DNA of 20,634 nt from Echinostoma caproni (taxonomy: Eukaryota; Platyhelminthes; Trematoda; Plagiorchiida; Echinostomatidae): NCBI GenBank assembly GCA_900618425.1, contig UZAN01046314.1, forward strand, positions 1 through 20,634, in the 5' to 3' direction. The notes beneath the pieces were generated by a model. The model was not told the DNA's origin. It did not search any database and was given only the letters and a program-made list of their open reading frames with translations. The translations under genes were made by a program, and so were the position numbers. Below, in pieces: positions 1 through 10,885 of this stretch (positions are counted from its first letter, which is position 1; each line of letters starts with the position of its first letter).

Positions 1-1191
1 GTTTTCGCTTGTTGTTTTTGTTTGCATATTCAACTCGACTGATACCGTTCCAGCGTTTGAACCGGCATTAAAATATGATTTCGCAATCTGGGTGATATGC
101 AAGCTTAGTGAATCATTTCAATAATGCCAAGGAAAGCAGAATGTTTGCATTGTTTGTTTTTGTGTGCAGAGAGTAGTGCTTCTCGTTTTTCTCCATATCG
201 CTTCTCATCGAAGTGAAAGATTAGATTGATCATCATCACTATAATATGGTTTGCCATAGTACTATGTTCCACGGATCCCCTGAACATCCTCATGGTTTCG
301 TTACGTGGGGTGGACCGGGATTGTGGGTTTCTATCTTGTTACCATATCCTGCCATTCTGCTAAATTATGTGGTCTTAAAATGCTGAGAAAAACGCTTACA
401 GCTGGATTCTCACTGACGAAGTGTAGTGTGAATGTCGATCGACAGTTACTAGTTATTTGCATTTCCGACTTCATCCATTACTCGACCTGTTGTTTATCAG
501 TGGAGCAGGCACTAATTCGAAAACAATGCTATTCAGTTTATAGAAACAACCAAATGAGTTTATTTTTTTAATATTCTACTTTCTGTTGGACATCGTAAAA
601 GTCCTGGTCACCCGGACTGTGTACGAAGGATGAACGGAAACCTTGTTAGCAGGTCGATACCCTTACGTACCTGTAGCTATTGATAAGTTAAGTTACAACT
701 GAGACAAAACTGGCCCTGGTTGCCTACATTATTGGTAACTAAACAAGCGGCAAGTATCACCGCAATAAAAAGACAAAAACGGTCTAGTTAGTCGCTCTCN
801 GCTCTCTCTTAGTGTGCAGTCCGAGCCGTCCACCCTTCATAACATGAAATCAGCGAGTGACGCAAATGTCTTGAGGAACACAAAAGCATTTCAGGGACCA
901 AGAAGCTGCGCGGTTTGTGACGATCCCAGTGACAATTTTGCACATATACTTCTCCATTGGTATTGAACATGTGAGGAAAATGGTAAAAGTGACTCTTTGT
1001 GCCGCGGTCCACTTCACGAGAGGAAAATGTAATGANAGCTCTCAGACAGATCATTTGTTTTACGGTTCTTCTGTTCATTGAGCTAGTTTTGGGAGGCAAC
1101 ACGATGTTAGCCACACTGGTAACAATAGATCAAATTGCATTCTAATTGTTGATAGCTATTCGCAAACTGATCGGCCCGTCGTATCACCCAT
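1..1191. other. Unassigned AT-rich sequence
   Basis: I see no recognisable gene, repeat or RNA here. Open frames on both strands are short and have no family motif. Ambiguous bases lie at 800 and 1036. The stretch could be intergenic or intronic. Confidence 0.5.
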
Positions 1192-1316
1192 ATGAGCCGC
1201 CACATACTTGAGAAATCAAAAACATTCCATTTGACAGGTCAAAGGTAAGTGATCAACCGAACGCAACTAACATCTTTTTCAGATATTTCGCAGGATTACG
1301 TTACATAGTGAACTAG
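1192..1316 (+). CDS. Candidate 5' coding exon pair around a 38-nt intron
   Basis: An ATG at 1192, with an in-frame stop just upstream (1168-1170), opens a short exon coding for MSRHILEKSKTFHLTGQ. It ends at 1244 with AAAG followed by GTAAGT. The intron 1245-1282 has a textbook donor, a CTAAC branch-like sequence and a CTTTTTCAG acceptor. Joined in phase 2, the second exon reads RYFAGLRYIVN and stops at 1314-1316. The splice signals are excellent but the peptide is only 28 residues and unrecognised. This may be the 5' end of a longer transcript whose second exon ends earlier at another donor, or an untranslated leader. Short introns like this are usual near the 5' end of fluke genes. Confidence 0.25.
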
Positions 1317-2805
1317 GGAAGCAGTAGGATCCCAGGTGGAACCATTTGGTATATAAACACAATGAAGGCGATCCCCGCAATAAAAAAATAAAACACTTGA
1401 GGATAAGTTCTACGATATCCTCGTGATGCGCAGTGAGTGCTGTGTGTTTCAACAAAATCAATTAAAGAAACCTTTATTTTGTATAGTACGTATTGTGCGT
1501 CTCAGCAGAGGCTTTGAAGAGGAGCGCAACGTACGTTACCTGCATCATGTTGTTTCAATTTGATAACTAGTACGTCTAAGCTTTGTGAACAACTCCAGCA
1601 GAACCTGCTGTGATGCATTTCCGGATGATTGTTACTGTTGATTCTTAGTTTTCTCACAGTGGTCACTACTTGTTCGTTCAGTGTGCGAAACAATGTCTTC
1701 TGTTAATTCCATGTAAGTCTATTCCTTACGAAGTATTGCTTCTTTCAACGTGCATCTATTATTATAAATTTCATTTTATCAAACGAATCAACTTCGTTCT
1801 GTTTCTACTAATAACTGAACTGGGAACGCCCGCATTCATGGACCGGTTAGGATGAGCTACAGTTAAGGTATCACCGGTTGTGATTGCTTGGCCAATGACC
1901 AAAAAACAGCCCAGTCATGAAAGATCACTTCAATAAAGCCCCCACGATGGCCTCAGCACATTTTGTCATTGGAAACGTGTGCTCCGCATTATGGAAGTAC
2001 ATAGCTCGGTGTACAACGTGATCGTAGTAACTGTGGTGAGATTTGGTGATCAAGATGACGGTAACTACACCTTTTCCCATCAAGCTTTAGCCAAAACCCA
2101 CAATCCTTCAATCTCGACGCGTAAACTTTAGTCACGCCGCGGTAGGCGAGTCAGATCAACAAGTATCGGAACATTGTAGTGCCAACGGATGTTGAAAAAC
2201 TTATTTTATACGAATCTTGATGTTGCAAAGCATGGTTAAGAAAGAGGTGTGGCAGTAGTATGCTGAACCACATGCTTATTGGATAAAGTTTAACCAATGT
2301 GCCCCTATCGTCAAACCATTCGACACACCCCTTACAGCTTCAGTGTTTCAATGTCATATGCGGTATAATTTGTGATACATTTGAGATTTTCACTCAAACG
2401 GAGTCACCGGTCCACCAAATTAACCTTCGTTCGCTGGCGCAACAAAACGCAGGAGAGATCTGCCTCTTTTTAACACAGGAAGAACGTAAAATGAGAGATG
2501 GTCGATTTGCGGGGGNTAGAGGGGGGTAGAAGAAAGTGTAATCAATTGACCACTGTGATGCGTGGGACAAAAGCGGATCCAACCCCAGTGCTTCTTTCTC
2601 GAGTCAAACTTACAGTTTTCCTATTTAAAACCATATTTTATCATATTAAAACGGAAGTAGTATAGTTCTTTTGACAATGTCAGGATTGCCCTCGTGTTTG
2701 CAGCAATCCTTCGTAGGCATCTGACTTTCTGGCCGACAAAACGTTCGCCTCTGTTGTTGTAACCAGTGGCGCTAGAACATTTACCAACTCTTCCTGCTCT
2801 TGTAG
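1317..2805. other. Unassigned; isolated splice-like motifs only
   Basis: No family is recognised. An ATG in good context at 1693 leads after 20 nt into a strong donor (GTAAGT from 1713). I found no convincing matching acceptor. A good acceptor at 2478 (CTTTTTAACACAG) precedes a short charged open stretch (EERKMRDGRFAG), but the ambiguous base at 2516 and the G-run after it prevent a frame decision. These may be pieces of the gene that begins more clearly at 2806. Confidence 0.4.
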
Positions 2806-2876
2806 TCTGCACCACGATGTATTTTAGTCTTGATATTTTTATCCCCATTTCACCCGCTCATTAATCGACTTAGAAG
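2806..2876 (+). CDS. Candidate exon, hydrophobic segment (unrecognised gene)
   Basis: This 71-nt exon is bounded by a strong acceptor (CCTGCTCTTGTAG, ending 2805) and a strong donor (GAAG then GTAAAC at 2877). Read in phase 0 it gives SAPRCILVLIFLSPFHPLI followed by NRLR. That is a short hydrophobic, possibly membrane-spanning, segment with basic residues after it. The exon ends with two bases of a codon, which is exactly what the next exon (from 3147) needs. No family is recognised. The call rests on splice signals and phase agreement, not homology, and an untranslated or intronic origin is possible. Confidence 0.3.
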
Positions 2877-3146
2877 GTAAACCAACAACTGTAATCAAAC
2901 CAGCGCACCGATGTGGGCATTTTTTGACTATACTCACCGAAATTTAAACTGGGCGGAACTAAGGACGATTACCTTTAGCTCCAACTGTCGTGGTGTGACC
3001 GTTGGGGTCGAGCTGATCTCATTGCATTGTGTTATACCCGATAATAAACTGTTTGCTAAGTGCCCAATTTCCCTGTTACATTTGGTCACTTTGTAATCAA
3101 CATCTTGTTAGAGTGATTAACAAGTTGTCGTTGTTAACTCTTTCAG

Positions 3147-3493
3147 AACCAAACGCCTGGGTCATTGTGTTCTCNCTCCAGTTCAACAGCTGTCCGGAAA
3201 CAGCAATTATTTTCAACAAGCATTATCCGGACAGTACAGTTCCATCGCACTATCTCAGTACAGTGACGAAACGTGCTCTTCACACGATGCACTCGCTGTT
3301 GGTTTTATCTACAAACGTCATTTAACAATAAAGTCAATATCAGCAATTGTAAATGCAAAGAGCACTCTCTCCGAGTTCTGTCGATGTTTCCACATAGAAG
3401 TGGGCTGTTATGTTCAACGGAGCATAGTATATCAACACGATGCGAAGTCTTTCAATTTATCTCCTAGTGAACACATTGCATTAACGTGTGGAA
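3147..3493 (+). CDS. Candidate exon of unrecognised gene (about 116 codons)
   Basis: An acceptor (ACTCTTTCAG, ending 3146) opens a frame with no stop from 3148 to 3522. A strong donor, GGAA then GTAAAC, lies at 3494. The product is Ser/Gln-rich at first (NSNYFQQALSGQYSSIALSQ), then cysteine-containing (CRCFHIEVGCYVQRS). The frame has no initiator Met at its start, so it must be an internal exon if real. The first base completes a codon left open by the exon ending at 2876. The last base opens a codon completed at 3543 across a 49-nt intron. An ambiguous base at 3175 lies in one codon. I recognise no domain. A frame this long is not rare by chance in 20 kb, so the splice and phase agreement carries the call. 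Confidence 0.4.
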
Positions 3494-3542
3494 GTAAACA
3501 GATTTGTTTCGTCTCTTTTCCCTGAATATTATCCGGATGAAG

Positions 3543-3850
3543 CGCATTCATTGTTTTATTTGGAATCTTATGATGAAAACCCTTCATTTAAACTCAGAAC
3601 GAATAAGATTCAGTCATCATATTCTGACGTTGGGCCGCATGGTGAACGTTGCTCTTCAGAGGAACAAGATTTGGAACCATTGCTGGTTGATCATGATGGA
3701 GACGGCCAACCTGAACCGAGCGAGCGTGAGGGAAGTTCAGTAGAACGTTCAGAGAATGAAGAGCGACCTGTGGAAACCACGGAACCGTGGGAGGAAGCTG
3801 TATTGGACGTCTTCCTACCGAATGCGAGTCCGCAAACTGATGGAGATGAT
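3543..3850 (+). CDS. Candidate exon, acidic Ser/Glu-rich segment
   Basis: This frame is open from 3485 to 3931. With the donor at 3494 and an acceptor GATGAAG ending at 3542, the exon starts in the phase the previous exon requires. The product begins HSLFYLESYDENPSFKLRTN and becomes a low-complexity acidic stretch (SSEEQDLEPLLVDHDGDG, then repeated Glu/Ser/Pro). That looks like a disordered linker or cytoplasmic tail. The far end is uncertain. A donor GAT then GTTGAT at 3851 keeps phase with an acceptor at 3888 (38-nt intron), but GTTGAT is a poor donor. The alternative is a one-base error or frameshift near 3860. Function unknown. Confidence 0.4.
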
Positions 3851-3888
3851 GTTGATCGGGGGTTTGTCCTGAATAAGATGAACGGCAG

Positions 3889-4254
3889 GAATCTGCAGAT
3901 ATTGAGGAGACTGGGGCTGATGCTCACTCAGTAACTGAGAGCGAAGTTAGTGAGGATAATGCTATTACGAAATATTTCCATCAATTGCAGCTACACCAGG
4001 ACCGAGCCTCGTGTCTTGTCTTACGTTCGAATTTGTTCCGCTGGGGCATTGATTGCGATAAACCTGTCATATTTCTACCCTTGGTGTGTTTTTATTTCTC
4101 TTCATGCATATTTATTGTTTTAATAACCTTATCGTCACTGAAGAAAACAGTGAAACTACTAGTTTTAGCAATACAGATTCTCCGTGTCCACCTCGGCGAC
4201 CCTCGCAAATTTTCCGAAACTGTATCACATGTGTTTCCGAATGTTGCATGCTGA
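3889..4254 (+). CDS. Candidate continuation of the acidic gene (exon borders uncertain)
   Basis: After the acceptor AACGGCAG (ending 3888) the acidic character continues in a new frame: ESADIEETGADAHSVTESEV. This frame stays open to 4254, but after about 3990 it looks non-coding. A strong donor GTGAGG begins at 3950. It is phase-compatible with an acceptor at 4143 (CACTGAAG) that opens another frame reading NSETTSFSNTDSPCPPRRPS. A plausible model is therefore exon 3889-3949, a 194-nt intron, and an exon from 4144. The retrotransposon remnant starting at 4338 bounds the gene on this side, so the 3' part is either lost or lies beyond the inserted material. Confidence 0.3.
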   Translation, partial: ESADIEETGADAHSVTESEVSEDNAITKYFHQLQLHQDRASCLVLRSNLFRWGIDCDKPVIFLPLVCFYFSSCIFIVLITLSSLKKTVKLLVLAIQILRVHLGDPRKFSETVSHVFPNVAC

Positions 4255-4337
4255 CATTCCAGTCCCTCGCTATGAGCGATGTATTGCATTTTGTCATCCT
4301 GTTTACTTCATCTTGTACTTGGTTATAAAAGCTGTGT

Positions 4338-4765
4338 GATGTGTGAAGTGTGGTTGCAGGACTGGGTCTTCCCAGCCTATAACCTCTATTTGGGGAAGTA
4401 GAAGAAGCAGATGAATTTAGCTAATTGGGCAGTTATATCTCATTTGGCAAACACATCACGGATGAAGTGTCGGCACGCATGCAGAAGGCTTGATTGGCAT
4501 TTTCCAATTTGATATATTTATGGCGTCATCGCGAAATCCGACTGTCTGTGAAGGGCCGAGTATATGCTGCAACAGTTCGGCCAGTCCTGCTCTACGGACC
4601 AGAGACTTAGCCATTACGGGTACCGGATAAAAATAAATTGTCGGTGTTCGAACACTGCTGTCTACGCCGCATTGCACGAATCTGATGGGGTAACCGGACG
4701 AGCAATACTGAGGTTAGGCGCAGAGTTTTAGGTAATCGCGTCGCTCACTGGTGCAAGTAGTCGAA
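4338..4765 (+). pseudogene. RTE-type reverse transcriptase, C-terminal fragment (copy A)
   Basis: Reading across frames gives the C-terminal part of a fluke RTE-like polymerase. It begins near CEVWLQDW (compare KCKMFLQDWVG in the copy at about 7015). It continues through remnants of the finger/thumb region (RHACRRL, AEYMLQQFGQS) and ends near the tract before the missing 3' end. Stops and frame changes are frequent. About 70 bases around 4600-4667 are nearly the same as 7260-7319, including GGATAAAAATAAATTG, which shows both copies belong to one family. Copy A has an 8-base segment here that the other copy lacks. It is non-functional. Confidence 0.75.
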
Positions 4766-5577
4766 CTCCATAGATTACGTTAGTTGCATGCCTCTATGAC
4801 CCTGCAAGCCATACAGAATGGCTCCTCACAGCCGCAGATCCAATTATACCTGGAAAGTTCATGGGTAGAGGCCAGACGAAAACCAGTCCCACAAGGCCAG
4901 ATGCTTGGGCATCTCCTGGCTTCTCTTGACTATTCACTCCAGTCCCTGGAGAGGTTACACCAGCAAAAAAAGAAGATAAAAGACAGTGTACCGGTCAAAC
5001 AAAACCCCATTAGATAGATATTCTGAGCGTGGTACCTGGGCCTTCCTCCTGACGGTGGGAGAAGTCTTCGCCCAAACTTGGCAGCTTCCAACCAATAAGG
5101 TGCTTTCCCGTCCAAGTTGCGCTTGTCTCATTGGGTGCATGAGACTAAAGACCAATCACGAACAGCGGACCGACAGCCAACGCACCAGTGAACGGAACAC
5201 TGAACCGAATAGCAAACGTCTTGCGTGACAAGTCTTCAGAAGCTCCCACAAGGGCGCTTCATTCACACTGCCGCGTTGTTTTTACGCCTCACTACCTTGT
5301 GGGTCAGACTTTTGAGGCAAAGGCCCCGGTTAGGGTTCCCAACGATAAACCCCTTTGTCGGTGTATGCAACTGCGAAGTATACCGTGCCCCTAAGTTCTA
5401 GGTACCCATTTGGAGAACCATCTTTCTGAACGTTGCACTTCCTCATCTCGCTTCCAAACTTTAGGAGATAAATCCTGTTTACGCCACCGATGAGATATCA
5501 CTCCGCGTTCAACTAATGAGGTCCACCAGTCAGAGGCTATCGGATTTTTGAAGCCCAAATTCCCTTTCCATTTGGCC
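4766..5577 (+). other. Probable leader region of the downstream RTE-type copy
   Basis: Between the copy A fragment and the endonuclease remains at 5578 there is about 800 bases without protein motifs. One open stretch at 4784-5017 contains LLASLDYSLQSLERLHQQKK, which I do not assign. The position just before the endonuclease suggests the element's untranslated leader. I see no homology to the leader of the copy at 10.4 kb, so the boundary between the two elements is not defined. Confidence 0.35.
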
Positions 5578-6289
5578 ACATTTAATGTCCGCAACGAGCC
5601 GCCTTAGCTAGAACCCTAGAAACCTTCCATTTAAATGTATGCTGTGTCTCCGAGACACGCATACAAGACACTGCTTCAATCATCTCCCTGCGTTCTGCAG
5701 ATCCAACCTTATCCTCACGCTTCACTCTCCGTATGTCCATCGATTCGGCATCCGAAGCTCGCGGTGTTGCTGGTGTTGGGATTGCGCTGAGTGTCAAGTC
5801 CGAGCGTTCACTTCCTGACTGGATCCCGATTAGCAGCCGAATTTGCACTGTACGTCTGGATGGTTCAGTACGGATCAGCAGCTACAGAACGAAGCGTCAA
5901 TGCTCATTCCTCGTATCCGTTTGTGCACCGACTGATTGCAGTTCGCCAGAAATGAAGGATAAATTCTACAAGGACCTTTGTCAATTGCTCCAAAGCGCTC
6001 GATCAACGGACATCATGGTGATCGCTGGATACTTCAATGCTGAAGTGGGATCCCTGGATGAATCAGAGAGGTTACTTGGTGGTCCACCTGCAATCCCAGC
6101 TAATCGGACTGATAACGTAGAACGCCTACTCTAACGCTGCGCTGACCACGGACTGTTTCTGTCAAGCACAAACTTCTCGCACAAGAAACGACCCCACCTT
6201 ACATGGAGACCGCCAACCGCTTCACAGCGCTGGACCCAAATCGACCAGATCACCTCCAGCCATCGCTGGCGAAGATCAATTAGACTGAC
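5578..6289 (+). pseudogene. RTE-type AP endonuclease domain, broken (copy B)
   Basis: The start shows FNVRNEPP, matching the N-terminal FNVRTL strand of trematode RTE endonucleases. The long readable part lies in one frame from 5733 to 6132. It contains GVAGVGIALSVKSE, VSVCAPTDCSSPEMKDKFY and DIMVIAGYFNAEVG. The last is the usual AGDFNA motif with Asp changed to Tyr. After a stop at 6132-6134 the same frame continues with HKKRPHLTWRPPTASQRWTQ and IDQI. These elements cut target DNA with this domain. The SDHALV catalytic end is missing: the sequence jumps near 6285 into the polymerase. Premature stops and the changed Asp make it inactive. Confidence 0.85.
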
Positions 6290-7319
6290 GCTCCTACTAT
6301 CCAGAATCTATTAAAATGGATCGCAACAGGCCCCAACGGAACGGTGTGAATCGGTGATCATACCGATTGACAAGAAGGGTGACCTGTCTTCTGGTGAAAA
6401 CTAAAGTGGATTTTATTTAATCAACGTTGCCTCGCCGGCATCATAATCCGTCGGTTGTCTGCCGCACGTGAAGAGTGCACACGTGCGAACCAGGCTGATT
6501 TTAGACCTGGTCGAGGTTGGATCGACCACATCTCAACTCTTCGTCAAATTCTAGAACACTGACACTCCTTTCGTAGACCCACCATTTCTATCTTCCTCGA
6601 TCTGAAAGCGGCTTTCGACTCGATCAACCGCTCTAAACTCTGGCGCTGCGTCGCTTTAAAGGGTGTGCCGGATAAGTTTATTTCAATATTACAATATCTC
6701 TGCAATAATAGCCGAAGTTGAGTCCCAGCTTACGGCACGTTTTCACCCGAGTTCACTACAGAAAGTGGTGTTCATCAGGGTTACCATCTCTGTCCGTTTC
6801 CATTCAACTTTGTGATAGATTTAATTCTTGAAACAATCTTATCTTTGTGCGAGGATAGTGGTATCGATTTAGTCCCGGGTGGCAGATTGTTTGATCTAGA
6901 GTATACGGACGATATTTTACTACTAAATGAAGATCCTGGTAAGTTGCAAATTTTATGGATGGTTTGAGTGCTCGTGTAGCCATGTTCGGTATGCGTTTTA
7001 CACCTTCAAAATGTAAAATGTTCCTACAAGATTGGGTTGGTCCAGTCCCCAGCCTCACACTGACTGGGGAAGTAGTAGAGGAAGTAGAAAAATTTAGCTA
7101 TATGTCACCGGGCGGACGAATCACAGATGAATGGTCGGCGCTTATGCAAAAGGCTCAGTTGACATTCCCAAACTTGAGACATCTGTGGCCGTCGCGAAAT
7201 CCTTCTCTCTGGGAAGGATCAAGTATACGCTGCGGTTCGTTCAGTGCTGCGTCACGAAGGAGAGACTTGGCCACTACGGGAACAGGATAAAAATAAATTG
7301 TCGAACACCGCTGTCTACT
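6290..7319 (+). pseudogene. RTE-type reverse transcriptase, broken (copy B)
   Basis: Motifs in order across frames: PIDKKGD (about 6360), AREECTRANQADFRPGRGW (about 6465), LRQILEH, then FLDLKAAFDSINRSKLWR (about 6594-6645, motif A). Next come the FTTESGVHQGY region (about 6755), FNFVIDLILE, and DLEYTDDILLLNED (about 6895). The catalytic YADD box is YTDD here. It continues through RMRFTPSKCKM-like FGMRFTPSKCKMFLQDWVG (about 6985) and EEVEKFSYM, ending in the thumb at 7319. Several stops and frame changes are present. Homology stops abruptly at 7319, so the element lost its 3' end. That is unlike the usual 5' truncation and points to later rearrangement. Confidence 0.85.
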
Positions 7320-8509
7320 TACCTACCTATGGTCTTGGAAAACTGAGGCCGAATTTGACTGTGAGAAAACCGAAGTTATACGCGATTTCAGCTATCTTTG
7401 CACACCTTGAATTGCTGATTCCTATATTTAGTTCCCCTCTATCCGAAAGAGAATAAATGTGCCTCAGGACCATGTATTGCAACGTCTTGTACGTTTGTAC
7501 GCTACGCAGATGGGGAAATGGACGAAAGACATGCACAGAAAAAAGCATACAAGACCCGGAACTTCACTTTTGATTTCCAATGATCTAGTCTTAGATAAGC
7601 ATAAGTTGGCTTAGTGGGTATCTAGTGTTGATCATTCATGCACCGTATTCCGACGCTAGATTATATAGTTTGACGTGTATACCTCCGTGGGTTACAGTGG
7701 TAGTAGACCTAAATAGTCTGCGTACCTAAACTTCGTAAATGCACGTCTTCAGAGGGTCACATCTGCAAAATCTACGTTCGGTGGGAGTTTGAAACAATAA
7801 TAAGTTGGTATTTTCATCTGCGGTCATCTAAGAGTTTGTCTGCATCAGTAAAGATGTCAGTGTTGTGGAGTGGTGAACAGACTCTGTGTGCTGTCACATC
7901 GTTGGTCAAGGTCGCTCCTGGAAACCTGACCTTATGATCTAAGTTATGCCATATGACTCAGACCCCAATAATCAGATTTCTCATCCACGTGGTGTCTGAA
8001 ATTCCTGATGATCATGTGTCCTAGCAGGTTGAGAGAATGGCATGAATGACGGTCCTGTCGATGTGTGGTTTAGTTCAACTGTTTTCTTCCTCAGCGGAGT
8101 CCCATTGACCGTTGGAGTTGCGAGAAGAGTGTCTGTGGTCTCGAGAACTTTGCATATGATGAATACCATTTGTCAGATAACTAGGATAGATGAAACTCAT
8201 GAAGGCTAAGAAGATACATTATGCTGGGTTAACTCCACGATGATGAACTTCTGTCTTCCAGATACCTATGTATCCAATACTTGTACTTTCTAATTTAAAG
8301 AGATTGGTCTTTATCGTTCTAAGATTTTCGTGTTTGGTTATAACAAGCTGATGATTAGTTAATAATTAACGTTTTATGCATAACCTGTTCGTTCAAAGCA
8401 GTTCCATTTATATCGTTCTTTCCCCTTTCACTTCCCCGCTTGATGTTCACCAATTGAATGTCCTAATGCGGAACGATATTGCCAGTCCCTCTCCCCGTAT
8501 TCACCGATC
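7320..8509. other. Unassigned sequence
   Basis: Homology to the RTE family ends at 7319, and nothing after it is recognised on either strand. Open frames are short and lack motifs. Confidence 0.5.
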
Positions 8510-8986
8510 ATGAATCGTGCAGTCGCGTTTGGTGATCATTCGCGAAAGATGGCAACTTGGTACAGTTTGGACTGGTATTCCGTTTCGGACGCGTTTCAGC
8601 TATCCGGTGGTAGCTCGCTGAATCCTCGAAATCATTTTCACTTGGCCCCAATCCTATTCAGCGTGTGCTATTTACATAACTGGTTGGCTTACCTTTCGCG
8701 CTTGGAACTGTACGGTTCGTGTCTGGGCTACTCACGCCCACTGAATGCGGGCGCATTGAACAGTATGGCTTCGACTTGTCTGACTCCAGCCAGTTTGGGT
8801 TGTGGTCAATGTGTTGCATTCGATGCTTGGCCGTTGTGGTTGTTGTGGCGTTTGAGTCGTGTATTGTGTCGTTTTGTGGCATTCTGTTTCGCTCGTCGTG
8901 TTTATTCGGGTGGTTCGGTAGGAGAGTCTGTTGTTGACAGTATCGCTCGTGTTCGTTTTCCGTTCAGTGATTTGGACGAGATCTGA
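8510..8986 (+). CDS. 158-codon open frame, unrecognised, doubtful
   Basis: An ATG at 8510 opens 158 codons to a TGA at 8984. The product is rich in Leu, Ser, Arg and Cys with hydrophobic patches (for example WPLWLLWRLSRVLCRFVAFC) and no domain I know. The DNA from about 8810 is GT-rich (GTTGTGGTTGTTGTGG), which by itself keeps this frame open. About one frame of this length is expected by chance in 20 kb of both strands under a uniform-base assumption, so length is not evidence. It could also be part of an unrecognised repeat. No splice or promoter support is visible. Confidence 0.15.
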   Translation: MNRAVAFGDHSRKMATWYSLDWYSVSDAFQLSGGSSLNPRNHFHLAPILFSVCYLHNWLAYLSRLELYGSCLGYSRPLNAGALNSMASTCLTPASLGCGQCVAFDAWPLWLLWRLSRVLCRFVAFCFARRVYSGGSVGESVVDSIARVRFPFSDLDEI

Positions 8987-9416
8987 TTTGGTGATCCGTC
9001 TGTTTGTGCCTGGGCTGTGAATATTTTTTGTTCAGCTGATCTGTGATTCCTGTTTTGCACAGAGCACAGTGTAATCGTGAGACATTTTCTCGACCACTAT
9101 GGCATTCGACGTGTTCTCATGGTCGGTCAGTGAGCGTTTGTGCGTTTTATTTTCTGCTCACGTTTCCCTTTCGAAGCGACCTTTCTCATGAGTTCTACCT
9201 AACTATACACTTTAGCAAGATTCCCTGATCGACATATTCGGCCTCTTTTATCTTCACTTTTTGCACTTACGGTCGCTTATCTGTTTTCTTCAATATTGAA
9301 TTTTAAGACTTATTGTATTGGATGATGTTTTATCCTCTTTTGAATAAAACCTACTTTATGATATGGAGATGCGTTGTTTTGATTTGTTATTTGCATTGGT
9401 GGGCATGCACGAACGC

Positions 9417-9447
<31 letters not shown>

Positions 9448-10379
9448 ATATGAGGTTGGTTCATATCTCTCGTCTGTCATGTCGTTCGCCTTCTGTGCCT
9501 TCTTGCGAGGTGCTCCACTGGTCGTTGATTCTACCCTTTGATTTACCTGAGAATGGTTGTCCTACTAGCTTCACATCTTCAATTACGTGGTAAGAATCAA
9601 AGATAATGCGTACACCCGATCGCGTTGAAGACGAAAATAATTTTTNGGACTTGGAGTGGCGAACCACATACTTCGCACTGAATCATTTTATTGCGATGCA
9701 GTGTGGGTGCAATCCGCAATAAATAAATCAAACATTATTGTTTTGTTCGATTAATTATTGTGCTATCTGAGTCTGAACATCTCGGAGTGGCTTGAGGAAA
9801 CAGACGAAAAATTTGTTAATGTAATGTCATTAAATAGACGGAAAGTACTTAGATCTTCGATAACACAATACTTATTCAAACAACAATCAAAAATAATTCT
9901 TTTATTACATAACCTACTGTAATGAACAGTGGTAATCAGTGTTTACCATAGCCACCGGAAACGACTGTTCGTCTGTGGAAACTGGCGATCTTACCCATAG
10001 TTCTTTGGGTAGCGAACTATGTAATGCCGCAACGGAATCAGCGTAGTGTTAGCCCGGAAGACGGAAATTTCGGATGGCGATGACAAGGATACAGTTTTAG
10101 CTTGTGATCGGTATTCCATCAATAACCGCACCCCGAATCGCTTGAAGACTATCACCACTACACTATAACAATCGCTAATCGGCTGTGCTGTATCGTATGT
10201 GGACAAAATAGCAAACAGTCTGGTCAGCTACCTGATAGTCTATTGGATGGTGTGCTTACGGGTCATTAACCGGGTCGGTAGACCATTGGCAGTTCGCATA
10301 GGGGAATTGACTAAAATCCCTGATTTAAAAAAAACCAAGAAGAAGCATACGAACCTCACACTTTCCTGGTTGTGGTAAT
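8987..10379. other. Unassigned; microsatellite and polyadenylation-like signal
   Basis: No gene is recognised. AATAAA occurs at 9343-9348 and further AATAAATAAAT near 9719. An ambiguous base is at 9646. A (TG)n tract lies at 9420-9447. Two short stretches, near 9605-9640 and 10100-10150, share an ACCCCGAATCGC..TTGAAGAC-like core, hinting at diverged copies of a repeat, but the match is too short to call. Confidence 0.4.
9420..9447. repeat. (TG)14 microsatellite
   Basis: Fourteen uninterrupted TG dinucleotides. A simple-sequence repeat, probably length-variable between individuals. Confidence 0.95.
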
Positions 10380-10885
10380 GGTCACCAGCTCAGTTGGTCA
10401 CTTTAAGCACCTGGGATGTTTGGTCCCGTCCAAAGGTCATATGATCCGATGAACTGGATACCGGCCCCCAATGTACTGCAGACCCTGAGTTTTGTGCTGC
10501 GGTCTTGTAGGCCTGGCTCGCTGGCCAGAGGCTTCGGGTGGAGACCCCAAGGTTATCCTCCTTCTTCGGTTAGGGCACAGTGGAAGTTACATGCCCACAC
10601 AAGCTAGGAACATTCTACCGATTATCCAATTTTGCTCTCTCACAAACAATGCCCTCTTTGACCGAGATATCGGCGGTCGGCTCCACAGTTTCTCACTTTA
10701 TCGCGCCAACCGATCACATTCTTTGCTTTCCTCAATGGTCCAACTTACCCAGTCTCATTTTAGCACCCATTATTTCGAGTCTTCAACTGTTGCCGAAGAC
10801 AACAGGAGAAGCTACAATCTTGTGTATATGCGAAACAAACAAGCACCCATTCAGATCGTTCGAGAAACTCGCATACCGGTCGCAG

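Noticed and set aside
3180..3200. ACAGCTGT palindrome followed by GGAAAC, like the ribozyme stem III
   Set aside because: The order is reversed relative to a hammerhead and no CTGANGA core is present; it lies in the candidate exon 3147-3493.
3029..3325. 98-codon frame ending just before an AATAAA at 3329
   Set aside because: It competes with the frame 3148-3522, which is longer and agrees in phase with exons on both sides; AATAAA is then within coding sequence.
10385..10440. tRNA-like start AGCTCAGTTGG
   Set aside because: The A-box match is good, but the only B-box-like sequence (GGTCCCGTCC) is weak and too close, so I did not call a SINE.
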